DNA of 39,972 bases from positions 1 through 39,972 of the forward strand of contig NZ_MRTH01000053.1 in assembly GCF_001956045.1 (NCBI RefSeq), in the 5' to 3' direction. The notes beneath the pieces are model-generated. The model searched no databases, was not told the DNA's origin, and was given only the letters and a program-made list of their open reading frames with translations. How positions within the stretch are numbered: the first letter of the stretch is position 1; every line of letters begins with the position of its first letter. Both the position numbers and the translations under genes were made by a program. Shown piece by piece: positions 16,386 through 24,048 of the stretch. Origin of the DNA: Paenibacillus sp. FSL H7-0331 (GTDB lineage: Bacteria > Bacillota > Bacilli > Paenibacillales > NBRC-103111).

Positions 16386-16667
16386 ATGGAACTTCCTTCG
16401 TGTGAGGAAGTGAAGAAGAACCATGTCCTAGTCTTTGTGAACGGAAAATATTTGCATGTCGAAGACAGTGGGGGAGTGCCATTTATCGAGAACGGATTAA
16501 CGATGGTTCCGTTACGAGCCATTGCGGATGCATTCGGGTTTGAAGTGGGTTGGGAGCAAAGCCAAGAGAAGATTACGCTGACCCCAAACAGTAAGAGTAT
16601 CATCATGCATATCGGAAAACCTGATATTTTTCTTCTAATAAATACCTGGATTCTGCAAACGAAATAA
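16386..16667 (+). pseudogene. Copper amine oxidase N-terminal-like (stalk) domain, fragment
   Basis: The stretch VFVNGKYLHVEDSGG, then PFIENGLTMVPLRAIADAFG and VGWEQSQEKITLT is one full stalk domain (copper amine oxidase N-terminal-like), common in secreted Paenibacillus proteins. There is no signal peptide and nothing after the domain, whereas intact members are larger and exported. It is most likely the remnant of a secreted protein gene. An alternative upstream TTG start at 16356 would add ten residues without helping. Confidence 0.65.
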
Positions 16668-16698
16668 GGAGCAGTTTGCCTAAGTGCATCTGCTCCTT
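16666..16698. terminator. Hairpin, possible terminator
   Basis: Arms AAGGAGCAG (16666-16674) and CTGCTCCTT (16690-16698) form a perfect 9-bp stem between two convergent genes. The U tract is poor, so efficiency is doubtful. Confidence 0.45.
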
Positions 16699-16783
16699 AC
16701 ATTTAATTGTTAAATTAACTAATTATCTCCTGTGTTCTTTTGCGGAAACAGAACCTGCCGGTGAACTTTCGAAATAGCGATGG

Positions 16784-17674
<891 letters not shown>

Positions 17675-17756
17675 TTAATCTTATCCTTACAACCATAACA
17701 GGCTCACTCACTCGCCACGCGTTTCGAGATCGTACGGGTAAGCCCGAAGGGAACGG

Positions 17757-18213
17757 TCACCACACCACACCACACCACACGACCGCCGCCGCGACCGCGA
17801 CGGCTCCAATCCAGCAGATCGACAATATCAACGATCTACCCACGGTAACTCCTTCGATACGAGCGGAAGAGATAATGCTTTTGTCGAGCATGCGCATGGT
17901 GCCAGTCCGATCCGCCAGAATACTACCAAGTTTGGAGTCGATTAGGCTCGCGATGCCTAATAGGAAAAGAATGATGCTCACCACTCCTCCACTAAGCGAC
18001 ATAACTGAGGTGAGGAATGGGATAATATACGTATTAACCACCGAATAGCCGATAAACACGAAGAATGTCACGCTGAGCGCAGTAGCGATCTCGGATTTTT
18101 CAAGAGGTTTACCAAGAGGGATGGATGCTTCGCCTTTCATAGATGGAATAGCCTGACGTACCGACCAAAAAGCTGATAAGGCTCAGCATGTAAATGTTCC
18201 AAGTGTTAATCAT
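17757..18213 (-). pseudogene. MFS transporter with large internal deletion
   Basis: From ATG 18213 the first helix of an MFS transporter is clear (MINTWNIYMLSLISFLVGTS). The frame then joins, by deletion and frameshift near 18150, to a late segment (LEKSEIATALSVTFFVFIGY, then TYIIPFLTSVM and LGSILADR) corresponding to about helices 7-8. The C-terminus breaks down into low-complexity sequence encoded by a CCACA repeat. Normal MFS proteins have about 400 residues, and only about 150 remain. The family call is secure, the substrate is not. Confidence 0.75.
17759..17780 (+). repeat. ACCAC pentanucleotide repeat
   Basis: Four and a half tandem copies of the 5-base unit ACCAC, directly followed by a CCG-rich stretch. 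It forms the decayed 3' end of the MFS remnant and may be a slippage site. Confidence 0.8.
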
Positions 18214-18533
18214 TGCGATGTATTATCCCCCCCTCTTCACATCCTTATTATGCACCAGATAACAAAGAGACCGTTATCCCATTCGTGCCAATTGTTTGCC
18301 TAATCCTCTTACCACCAACAAAATCCGAAGCGGGCTATGTACTTCTGAGCGACTTCTACACGGGTGCCTCCACCTGCTTGAAGCTCTTCTATGATTGCCG
18401 AATTCGCTGAATGGGAGCATATCAAAGATCGGCTGCCTTTTCTCACCTAACTGACAGGATGCTATACAAGATTGCGTGCCTTTTACGTCAAAACGCAGCC
18501 CCGATGGAGCTGCGTTTTTGAAAGGGATTTAGA
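18214..18533. other. Non-coding gap with a possible degraded repeat copy
   Basis: No gene is supported. Around 18430-18457, GGCTGCCTTTTCTCACCTAA resembles the right half of the intergenic repeat at 38163-38185, with the left half missing. A terminator for the DoxX gene lies at 18490-18518. Confidence 0.4.
18490..18518. terminator. Bidirectional intrinsic terminator
   Basis: Perfect 10-bp arms AAAACGCAGC (18490-18499) and GCTGCGTTTT (18509-18518) with a 9-base loop, at the 3' end of the DoxX gene. Confidence 0.8.
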
Positions 18534-19079
18534 TTAAGCATGTAAGCGTTTGTGATTCGTACCCGTTCCAGTTGTTAGGTCTGTAGGATTTTTCTTGTGT
18601 GTTAACATCTTGCGAAGGAAGGGCATCAGGTAATGGTCAATGCCGAATCTACCGGTGTTCGCACCTGCTATGAACAAGATCCCACCTATAAGAATAAACC
18701 AAGGATTCGTGCTTACGGTACCCGCGAACATGAACATGAAGTTCATCATGAGTCCAAAGAATGCTGCCGCGGTAGTCAAAACACCAAGAATCAAACCAAG
18801 ACCGACTAAGAATTCACCGAGCGGAATCATGAAGTTAATGATTTTAACATTCGGTAGAGCAAAGTGTTGTATGAATGCGGTGAAGGTCGGATAAACAAGC
18901 TCATTGGTTGCTTTGTCTATTACTGGTTTAGTGACCGCGTTATTTAAGAAGCCTTCGGCAGTAAATCCGCCTGTTAACTTTTGCCATCCGTGAGTGAGCC
19001 ATTCATATCCAAAATAAAACCTTACGAATAGCAGGATACCTGCTGCATATTTATTTTCTCTAAGCCATTTTCCTAACAT
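18534..19079 (-). CDS. DoxX-family membrane protein (181 aa)
   Basis: Four transmembrane helices are seen: AAGILLFVRFYFGYEWLTHG, then VKIINFMIPLGEFLVGLGLI, LTTAAAFFGLMMNFMFMFAG and PWFILIGGILFIAGANTGR. The FYFGYEWLTHGWQKL and IPLGEFLVGLGLILG blocks mark the DoxX family, whose members act in thiol or redox-related membrane roles. A loop of about 40 residues between helices 1 and 2 is probably outside. The start is set at ATG 19079, nine bases after GGAG; the earlier ATG at 19088 touches the ribosome site. A palindrome GTGAAA..TTTCAC at 19105-19118 lies just upstream and may be an operator. Confidence 0.85.
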   Translation of the reverse strand: MLGKWLRENKYAAGILLFVRFYFGYEWLTHGWQKLTGGFTAEGFLNNAVTKPVIDKATNELVYPTFTAFIQHFALPNVKIINFMIPLGEFLVGLGLILGVLTTAAAFFGLMMNFMFMFAGTVSTNPWFILIGGILFIAGANTGRFGIDHYLMPFLRKMLTHKKNPTDLTTGTGTNHKRLHA

Positions 19080-19088
19080 GCTAATCAT

Positions 19089-19354
19089 CTCCTAAAATTA
19101 ATTGGTGAAAACTTTCACATACTACACTAAAAAATAAGCTATATCTATTTCAACTAAGAACGGGATCGTTTTTGTGTTTTCATGGTATATCTTTCCCTTC
19201 GTCTTACAGAATGTTTACTTCCTCTCTACACCTTTAATGTACCACGTCCTAAAGGATTTTTATGTGATTTAAATCACATAGTATAAATTGTTTACCTTTA
19301 TGCAAGAAGCTAACGAGGAACTCTTCTTTATTGAACCTTCCTGTAGGGCTTAAG
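19089..19354. other. Upstream region of DoxX, non-coding
   Basis: Holds the palindrome GTGAAA(AC)TTTCAC at 19105-19118 and a second dyad-like stretch around 19261-19280 (ATGTGATTTAAATCACAT). The latter is a perfect 18-bp palindrome resembling an FNR/CRP-type site with the TGTGA half. No coding sequence is seen. Confidence 0.5.
19262..19279. promoter_or_regulatory. Perfect palindrome ATGTGATTTAAATCACAT, possible CRP/FNR-type site
   Basis: The 18-base sequence is fully self-complementary. Its TGTGA..TCACA halves with a TTTAAA core resemble binding sites of CRP/FNR-family regulators. It lies about 180 bases upstream of the DoxX start and upstream of the IS110 fragment on the other side. Which gene it serves, if any, is not clear. 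Confidence 0.45.
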
Positions 19355-19443
19355 AAATGACCTTTGCCAAAAAAGAAGCGCCTCGGTATGATGGGGTTGT
19401 CCACGGGTTCGAAACCCAATACCATCAGGGATGCGCTCTTACT
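19355..19443 (+). ncRNA. IS110 5' leader, second copy (possible bridge-RNA region)
   Basis: Aligns with the leader at 1933-2018 (minus strand). The hairpin GGGTT (19405-19409) with AACCC (19413-19417) sits inside an outer TGATGG (19389-19394) / CCATCA (19422-19427) stem. The loop differs between copies while the arms are kept. Bridge-RNA identity is inferred from the position ahead of an IS110 transposase. Confidence 0.4.
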
Positions 19444-19617
19444 ATGAAGTTTAAGCAATCTGACGGACAAAATCAACGAATAGAAAGAATTACTACATCT
19501 CACTTAGTGGTTGGCATCGACATCGCAAAGGAATTCCATGTTGCACAGGCGACAAATTTTCGAGGCATTGGAAGTAACGGGAGGATAGTTCCAATATGTG
19601 GTATATTCTTTAAATGA
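19444..19617 (+). pseudogene. IS110-family transposase, N-terminal fragment
   Basis: From ATG 19444, about 43 residues (MKFKQSDGQNQRIER, then VVGIDIAKEFHVAQATNFRG) match the N-terminus of the copy at 976-1932 almost residue for residue. At about 19568 the homology stops abruptly and an unrelated tail of about 14 residues runs to the stop. This is a truncated element of the same IS type. The breakpoint is immediately followed by a murD-like fragment, so the junction marks a rearrangement. Confidence 0.8.
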
Positions 19618-19639
19618 CATTTTCTAAGCGGAGGTGCTT

Positions 19640-19810
19640 ATGAATCCTGCTTTTGACACCTATATCCAATCGCTGGCCGGTCCGGACGTGACCGTTATCT
19701 GTGCCGGCGTTAGCAATTCACCGCTGATCCGCATGCTGTGCTCGCCCGGGGCACGCGTCACCGTGCGTGACCGCAATCCGGCACTACCCCGGGAGGAGTG
19801 TATCTTGTGA
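19640..19810 (+). pseudogene. murD N-terminal fragment of clostridial type (56 aa)
   Basis: An ATG after GGAGGTG opens MNPAFDTYIQSLAG followed by a Rossmann-like VTVICAGVSNSPLIRML and ARVTVRDRNP. This matches the N-terminal domain of UDP-N-acetylmuramoyl-L-alanine:D-glutamate ligase as found in Clostridia (IGAGVSNTPLIR style); Bacillales MurD proteins look different here. Full MurD has about 450 residues, and this frame stops after 56. The sequence is distinctly GC-richer than its surroundings. It looks like a transferred gene fragment carried into a rearrangement site. No function is expected. Confidence 0.6.
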
Positions 19811-19815
19811 AGTGA

Positions 19816-19855
19816 ACACATACGTCTACGTTTACGTAAGCGTAGATGTATGTGT
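19816..19855. repeat. Long imperfect palindrome
   Basis: Arms ACACATACGTCTACG (19816-19830) and CGTAGATGTATGTGT (19841-19855) match at 14 of 15 positions around a 10-base centre that itself contains TTACGTAA. There is no U tract, so it is not an obvious terminator. It follows the murD fragment directly and might be a recombination or element end. Confidence 0.6.
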
Positions 19856-20100
19856 AAACACGAATGACAAAATAAGATTGTGAACGTGTGAGGATATTCG
19901 GAAGACTGCCGCGCGGATCTCGTGCTGCAGATCTTAGGAAGGCCAGCAGGCAAACAGAAAGCGATGGCCAACAGCTGAGTGGCCAAACGTCTGCATCAAA
20001 CTAGGAGGCCAGGAGCACACCGGTAGTTCCTCCGGAAGAACAGATGTACTGTGCCTTTATCCAGAATATGGTGCCATTTAAGGTAGGAGGGGTAGCAAAC

Positions 20101-20219
20101 ATGTCATTATATGTAATCGGGAAAATTGTAAATTTTGAATTTTTTTATCTCCGTGGGCAGCAATCTATCTGCTCTATCGCATTTTAAAAACGTACAAGTC
20201 GAAAAAAGAACAGAGTTAG
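20101..20219 (+). pseudogene. Small membrane protein gene with frameshift (about 39 aa)
   Basis: An ATG after AGGAGGGG opens MSLYVIGKIVNFEFF in one frame. After a run of seven T (20141-20148) the hydrophobic, protein-like sequence PWAAIYLLYRILKTYKSKKEQS continues in another frame to TAG 20219. Joined, this is one membrane helix with a basic C-terminal tail, a common layout for tiny Bacillales membrane proteins. The T run suggests loss or gain of one base. No family is assigned. Confidence 0.4.
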
Positions 20220-20341
20220 TGTCTTCAACGATATGTGTATTATTAATACATAAATAGAATTAAATGGTGCAGTTGATTTGTCTTACGTTTATTATTAGGG
20301 ATATGTTAAAAAGACAGCTTAAAGAATCGAGGTAATAAATT

Positions 20342-20539
20342 ATGAATTCTAAGCAACTGATTTTCCGGATTATTTACTTAGTGGTCATTATTACCCTTTT
20401 GAGCACAATTGTTTTAGGCAGTCCTCATTTCCTTATTAGAATTGCTGTACTTATTACTACAATTCTTTCATCAATACTGCTAGGAGTTGTTGTTAGAGAA
20501 TTAATACTAATTAAGAGTAAAACAAACAATAAAATATAG
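20342..20539 (+). CDS. Small two-helix membrane protein (65 aa)
   Basis: Two hydrophobic helices are seen, IIYLVVIITLLSTIVLG (residues 10-27) and IRIAVLITTILSSILLGVVV (31-51), with a short PHF loop and a basic tail ending KSKTNNKI. An AGGT site lies upstream of the ATG. It converges on the frameshifted bacteriocin-like gene and shares a bidirectional terminator with it. Small membrane proteins of this shape beside bacteriocin genes often give immunity, and that role is proposed here on context alone. No family is recognised. Confidence 0.55.
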   Translation: MNSKQLIFRIIYLVVIITLLSTIVLGSPHFLIRIAVLITTILSSILLGVVVRELILIKSKTNNKI

Positions 20540-20581
20540 GTTAGAAAGAAAGGCCTTCCATACTCATGTCTATGTAATGTT

Positions 20582-20614
20582 AAAATCCCCCCAAAATTTC
20601 TTTGGGAGGATTTT
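20582..20614. terminator. Bidirectional intrinsic terminator
   Basis: AAAATCC and CCCAAA on the left pair with TTTGGG and GGATTTT on the right around a short ATTTC loop. It sits between the convergent 65-aa membrane protein gene and the secreted-protein gene. Confidence 0.8.
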
Positions 20615-20625
20615 CGATTTGTAGA

Positions 20626-21719
20626 TTAATACCCAGAGACACCATAGGTTGCACTGTAATTCTCCCAATAGGGAACTGCCTGGAATATCATGGTTCTGGC
20701 GTTCTCTAGATTTGCCATAGCAACTCTAGTTTTACCTAACCTCTCAACTGTTGTGAATGAAGTTGAAGTGACGCTCGTTAATAATACTAATCCGTCAGCA
20801 GCAAGTGCTGTGACAGCCAACCAGCAGGTCCACCAGCCACACCAACAACAAAAGTAGTAAAACTCACAATTGCAGTAACCCATCCTGCAACTTCCCAACT
20901 ATTTGGACCAGCCATCCCGGCAACGATTGCATCTTCGTAGTTATTTATATAACTCATGTAACTCGTCATTGAGTTGGAGTTTTTTGTGCTACCAATTGTT
21001 GAACCTGTATATTTAATATATTTATGAGCTTGAGCACTCAATGCCTGTACTACAAATGACCCTGATGTTAGATCATAGTTGTAGTAATTATCATATGCTC
21101 CTTTCATCAATACGGAGTTGATTCCCATGGTTTGATCGTTTTTTTGTTTTTGTAACTGTAGTTCTTTTACCTTTTCTTTAATCTCAAGTAAATGAGATTC
21201 AGTAAAACCGATTGTTTTTACGGGCTTTTCTTTAGGGAGGTTGTTTACTTCATTTTGTATACTTTCTTTAATTTTCTTTTTATCGTTCTCTGATAATGTC
21301 GCACTCGAAACAGCTTTTTTACTTTTTAATGTTTTGGGAGCAAGATTTTCAGTAATGTTACTAACTAATTTTTCAGCTTCTCCCGTAACTAAGTTATTAT
21401 CAATACCTTCATCCTTTATGACTGTCTTTACAAAGTTCCCATTAGTATCATAATAGTCTTTTACCATGGAGACATTTAAAATAATCTTACCTTCTCTAGT
21501 ATTAAATTTCATAATAGAATCAACGTTCTTATATCCGGTGACAACATAGAGTCCATCTGCATTTTTTTCTGTACTCATCGTTTCAATAGTAAATGATTCT
21601 ACCGTTTCTTTGGATTGAGGATCAACTATAGATTGGGCAGATACCGGAGCGATAGAGTTAAATAACAACACAGTAGATAGTACAAGTGACGACAATGCAA
21701 CACTTTTCTTTAATTTCAA
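20626..21719 (-). pseudogene. Secreted protein with bacteriocin-like architecture, frameshifted
   Basis: From 21719 the frame gives a signal peptide (MKLKKSVALSSLVLSTVLLF..APVSAQS) and a beta-rich domain (VVTGYKNVDSIMKFNTREGK...). A charged Lys-rich linker follows, then a Tyr-rich part (YDNYYNYDLTSG) and a Gly-rich hydrophobic segment (WVTAIVSFTTFVVGVAGG). Near 20815-20830 the frame is lost. The neighbouring frame continues LAVTALAADGLVLLTSV and a tail ending YWENYSATYGVSGY, so the intact product would be about 360 residues. A signal peptide, beta domain, and glycine-zipper helical hairpin recall large secreted bacteriocins of the geobacillin-26 type, but I cannot confirm homology. It could be functional only if the shift is a sequencing error. 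Confidence 0.55.
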
Positions 21720-21870
21720 AAAAAGAACCTATTATGAAATATAAAGATATAATATCCATATTATGTAAAAATATAAACTAATATTTTCCATTTTATTGTC
21801 GAAGTGTATTTGTTTTTGTAAGATTCAGGTGGTTGATGTAACCAAAGGTAAAATCCCTTTGTTGTAACTT
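21720..21870. other. Upstream region of the secreted-protein gene
   Basis: AT-rich sequence expected to hold the minus-strand promoter of the secreted-protein gene. I see no clear -35/-10 pair and no ribosome site as strong as elsewhere in the window. Confidence 0.3.
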
Positions 21871-22130
21871 TATGGCCAACATTACAAAAAAAAACTACGA
21901 TGTACAGCCGCTGCCACGCTCCAGGATATCGAGGATATGAAGCAATCCATACGCCGTTGGTGCAGCAAAAGGGATTATTTTCTAGTTGGGGTCCAGCCAA
22001 GGGTAACGCCAACATTTTAACAGTTTTATACGCTAAGTATTATTGGACACGTATTCTCTCCATTCCTGACATCATTAGCGGACGTAATAAGCCGATTTTA
22101 GACATCACGATGACTGCTAATGATGTTTAG
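21871..22130 (+). pseudogene. Unrecognised coding-like remnant in shifted frames
   Basis: Three overlapping pieces look protein-like: MANITKKNYDVQPLPRSR from ATG 21871, then in another frame YEAIHTPLVQQKGLFSSWG continuing to AKYYWTRILSIPDIISGR and a stop at 22128. No single frame spans them, so if this was a gene it has been shifted. I recognise no family. About 130 bases of unremarkable sequence follow before the next gene. Confidence 0.25.
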
Positions 22131-22261
22131 CGGTCATATGTGCGGGATTACGAATGGGCAGTTTAGATTAGCAATCCATAAGAAACAACCCAAGTTGAAT
22201 TATGCTAAAATGTAGTTAATGTATAATGTAAGTATCACTCATGAACAAAGGAGAACTGAAA

Positions 22262-22837
22262 ATGAGAAAACTCGTTCTATTTCTACATGCATCGCTTGAC
22301 GGTTTTGTAGAAGGGCCGAACGGTGAAATGGACATTGGCTGGGTTTCCTACGATGCTGATTTGGGGAAACACGCGAAAGAAATTCTGAGTACTGCCGACA
22401 CTGTCATTTGGGGACGTGGTACTTATCAGATGATGCACAGTTACTGGCCATCTGTGCCTTCGAACCCATCAGCTTCGCAGCATGAACGGAATCATGCCGA
22501 GTGGATCGAAAAGACAGCCAAAATCGTTTTTTCCACGACGCTGGAGAAAGTCGACTGGAACAATTCCAGACTGGTGAAAGAAGATGTCGAGGAAGAGATC
22601 AAGAACCTCAAACAGCAGCCAGGCAAGGATATGGTCATCCTCGGCAGTCCTAGGTTCGCACACTACCTTATGCAGTTTGATTTAATAGATGAGTATAAAA
22701 TTACGGTTTCTCCCGTCCTGATCGGCAGCGGGTTGCCGTTATACCAAGGTATCAAGGAGAAGATCAATCTTAAACTTATCGAAAACAAGACATTTGATTC
22801 TGGAGCCATAGGCCTCGTTTACCAGACGGTTAGATGA
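22262..22837 (+). CDS. Dihydrofolate reductase-like / RibD C-terminal family protein
   Basis: A 191-residue protein with the RibD_C fold: LVLFLHASLDGFVEGPNGE at the start, a GRGTYQMM turn, then DMVILGSPRFAHYLMQFDLI and ITVSPVLIGSGLPLYQG. These are the nucleotide-binding elements of the YwjB/YyaP-type dihydrofolate reductase-like proteins, presumably NADPH-dependent reductases of unknown substrate. The start is ATG 22262, seven bases after AAAGGAG. An in-frame ATG at 22241 lies upstream of that site and is unlikely. It looks intact and stands alone. Confidence 0.88.
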   Translation: MRKLVLFLHASLDGFVEGPNGEMDIGWVSYDADLGKHAKEILSTADTVIWGRGTYQMMHSYWPSVPSNPSASQHERNHAEWIEKTAKIVFSTTLEKVDWNNSRLVKEDVEEEIKNLKQQPGKDMVILGSPRFAHYLMQFDLIDEYKITVSPVLIGSGLPLYQGIKEKINLKLIENKTFDSGAIGLVYQTVR

Positions 22838-22938
22838 CCTTGTCTCCTAAAGTAGATTACGAAGAACGTTAGTTCAATTAAGCGCCAGGACGAAGCTACC
22901 AGTGCGATTCGGTAATATCGTAAACCAGCATACTACTT

Positions 22939-23298
22939 ATGACGGATCCGGAAACAATGCGAGACACGCTTCATGAGGTCTTGCGCCTCTGGGATTGGAC
23001 CGATACTTGGGGCTGGATTTATCCCATGATGGCAATAATGGCGGCAAGGCTGGGGGATGGAAATCTCGCTGTCGACCTTCTCATGATGAAGCATACGAAG
23101 GATACCTATCTACCTAATGGACACAACTGCCAGACAGCTAGACTTCCGATTTATCTCCCCGGTAATGGTGGGTTGTTGACTGCAGTTGCCATGATGGCCG
23201 GCGGTTGGCTAGGATGCTCTAATATGGACGCACCTTGATTTCCACGATTTCAACAGGATGGTACTTTTGGCTGGTGCGGTGCGAGGGATTTAATATAA
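22939..23298 (+). pseudogene. Glycoside hydrolase C-terminal fragment with internal stop
   Basis: The stretch WDWTDTWGWIYPMMAIMAARLG, then MKHTKDTYLPNGHN and LPIYLPGNGGLLTAVAMMAGGW is typical of the catalytic (alpha/alpha)6 barrel end of large glycoside hydrolases related to GH65/GH95. The frame stops at TGA 23236 in APxFP, where Gly (GGA) would be expected. It then reads on with FQQDGTFGW to a second stop at 23298, the expected end of such proteins. Upstream of 22939 the homology is gone. This is a decayed remnant with no RBS. Confidence 0.6.
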
Positions 23299-23388
23299 GA
23301 TCTGTACCAAACGGGGTATGAAGGGAGCGACAATAGTATGAGGTCACAAAAATGGCAGCTGGGGACGTTCAATCTGCTTCTCAATATC

Positions 23389-23453
23389 GCGGTCGTATCG
23401 TGATCCTGCAAAATCGTCTTCAGTTCAGCTAAACGAGCAGCCGATGCCTTGAA
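23389..23453 (-). repeat. Duplicated fragment of the MerR gene
   Basis: About 65 bases here repeat 23729-23793 with four differences, including a one-base insertion (CTAAACGAGC against CTAACGAGC). The source lies inside the MerR coding sequence, which codes there for FQGIGCSLAELKTILQDHD. It may be the scar of a tandem duplication or a remnant of a second MerR gene. Confidence 0.75.
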
Positions 23454-23537
23454 ATATGCGATGGTTATTTTTTGTGAGCTTCGAAAAGCTTTTTGTGACG
23501 GAATTTACGTCCAAAGAGCATTATCACGATTATATGG

Positions 23538-23951
23538 CTAGATGTTAATTCGAAGACGCAATTCCGCCATCATAGCCTCAGCTTGCTGTGGATCTTCATT
23601 CAGCAGCTTCCTGTATGTCAGCATCCAATTCAGCGTTACAAGCATATGATCGTATTCGTCCTTCCTGCGCTCGATCTCATTGATCTTCTGAAGAATCCAT
23701 TCTATTACTTCTTGGTTCGTGCGTGCGTTCGTATCGTGATCCTGCAAAATCGTCTTCAGCTCAGCTAACGAGCAGCCGATGCCTTGAAATTTCTTAATCA
23801 GCTTTAACCGTTTAATTGCTTCGTCTGAGTAGTTGCGGTAATTATTCTTCTCTCGCTGAATATGCCTGCTGTCAAGCAAGCCTTCCTTCTCATAAAAACG
23901 AATGGTGTGGGGTGTTAAACCCATCAAGTCTCCTAATTCTTGAATTTTCAT
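23538..23951 (-). CDS. MerR-family transcriptional regulator
   Basis: A 137-residue MerR protein. Residues 1-70 are the winged helix-turn-helix (IQELGDLMGLTPHTIRFYEKEGLL, then YRNYSDEAIKRLKLI). The dimerisation coiled coil follows (VIEWILQKINEIERRKDEY). There are no Cys ligands, so it is not a metal sensor and is more like the AdhR/YraB-type redox or aldehyde regulators, which lie beside oxidoreductases. It diverges from the SDR gene across a MerR-type promoter. The start is ATG 23951 after GGAGG. Confidence 0.9.
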   Translation of the reverse strand: MKIQELGDLMGLTPHTIRFYEKEGLLDSRHIQREKNNYRNYSDEAIKRLKLIKKFQGIGCSLAELKTILQDHDTNARTNQEVIEWILQKINEIERRKDEYDHMLVTLNWMLTYRKLLNEDPQQAEAMMAELRLRINI

Positions 23952-23973
23952 ATGTAATCATACCTCCAAACGC

Positions 23974-24004
23974 TTGACTTAGAGTTTACTTCATAGTTTA
24001 GACT
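23974..24004 (+). promoter_or_regulatory. MerR-type promoter with 19-bp spacer
   Basis: TTGACT (23974-23979) and TAGACT (23999-24004) are separated by 19 bases. This is the lengthened spacer typical of promoters twisted into activity by MerR-family proteins. The spacer carries a partly symmetrical TAGAGTTTACTTCATAGTTT. It drives the SDR gene and lies beside the divergent MerR gene. Confidence 0.6.
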
Positions 24005-24048
24005 AGAGTCATATCTTCGTCAAATGCTTAAGGAGGCGTAAAACTATT

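Noticed and set aside
17759..17780. Short tandem repeat considered as a CRISPR-like array
   Set aside because: The unit is only five bases and there are no spacers.
18213..18410. Plus-strand frame of 65 codons between the MFS remnant and DoxX
   Set aside because: Pro- and Cys-rich with no ribosome site. The minus strand here has a weak helix-turn-helix-like piece (AIIEELQAGGGTRVEVAQ), too short and broken to call.
21761..22015. Minus-strand frame upstream of the secreted-protein gene as a possible regulator
   Set aside because: No helix-turn-helix or other motif, and no ribosome site before the ATG.
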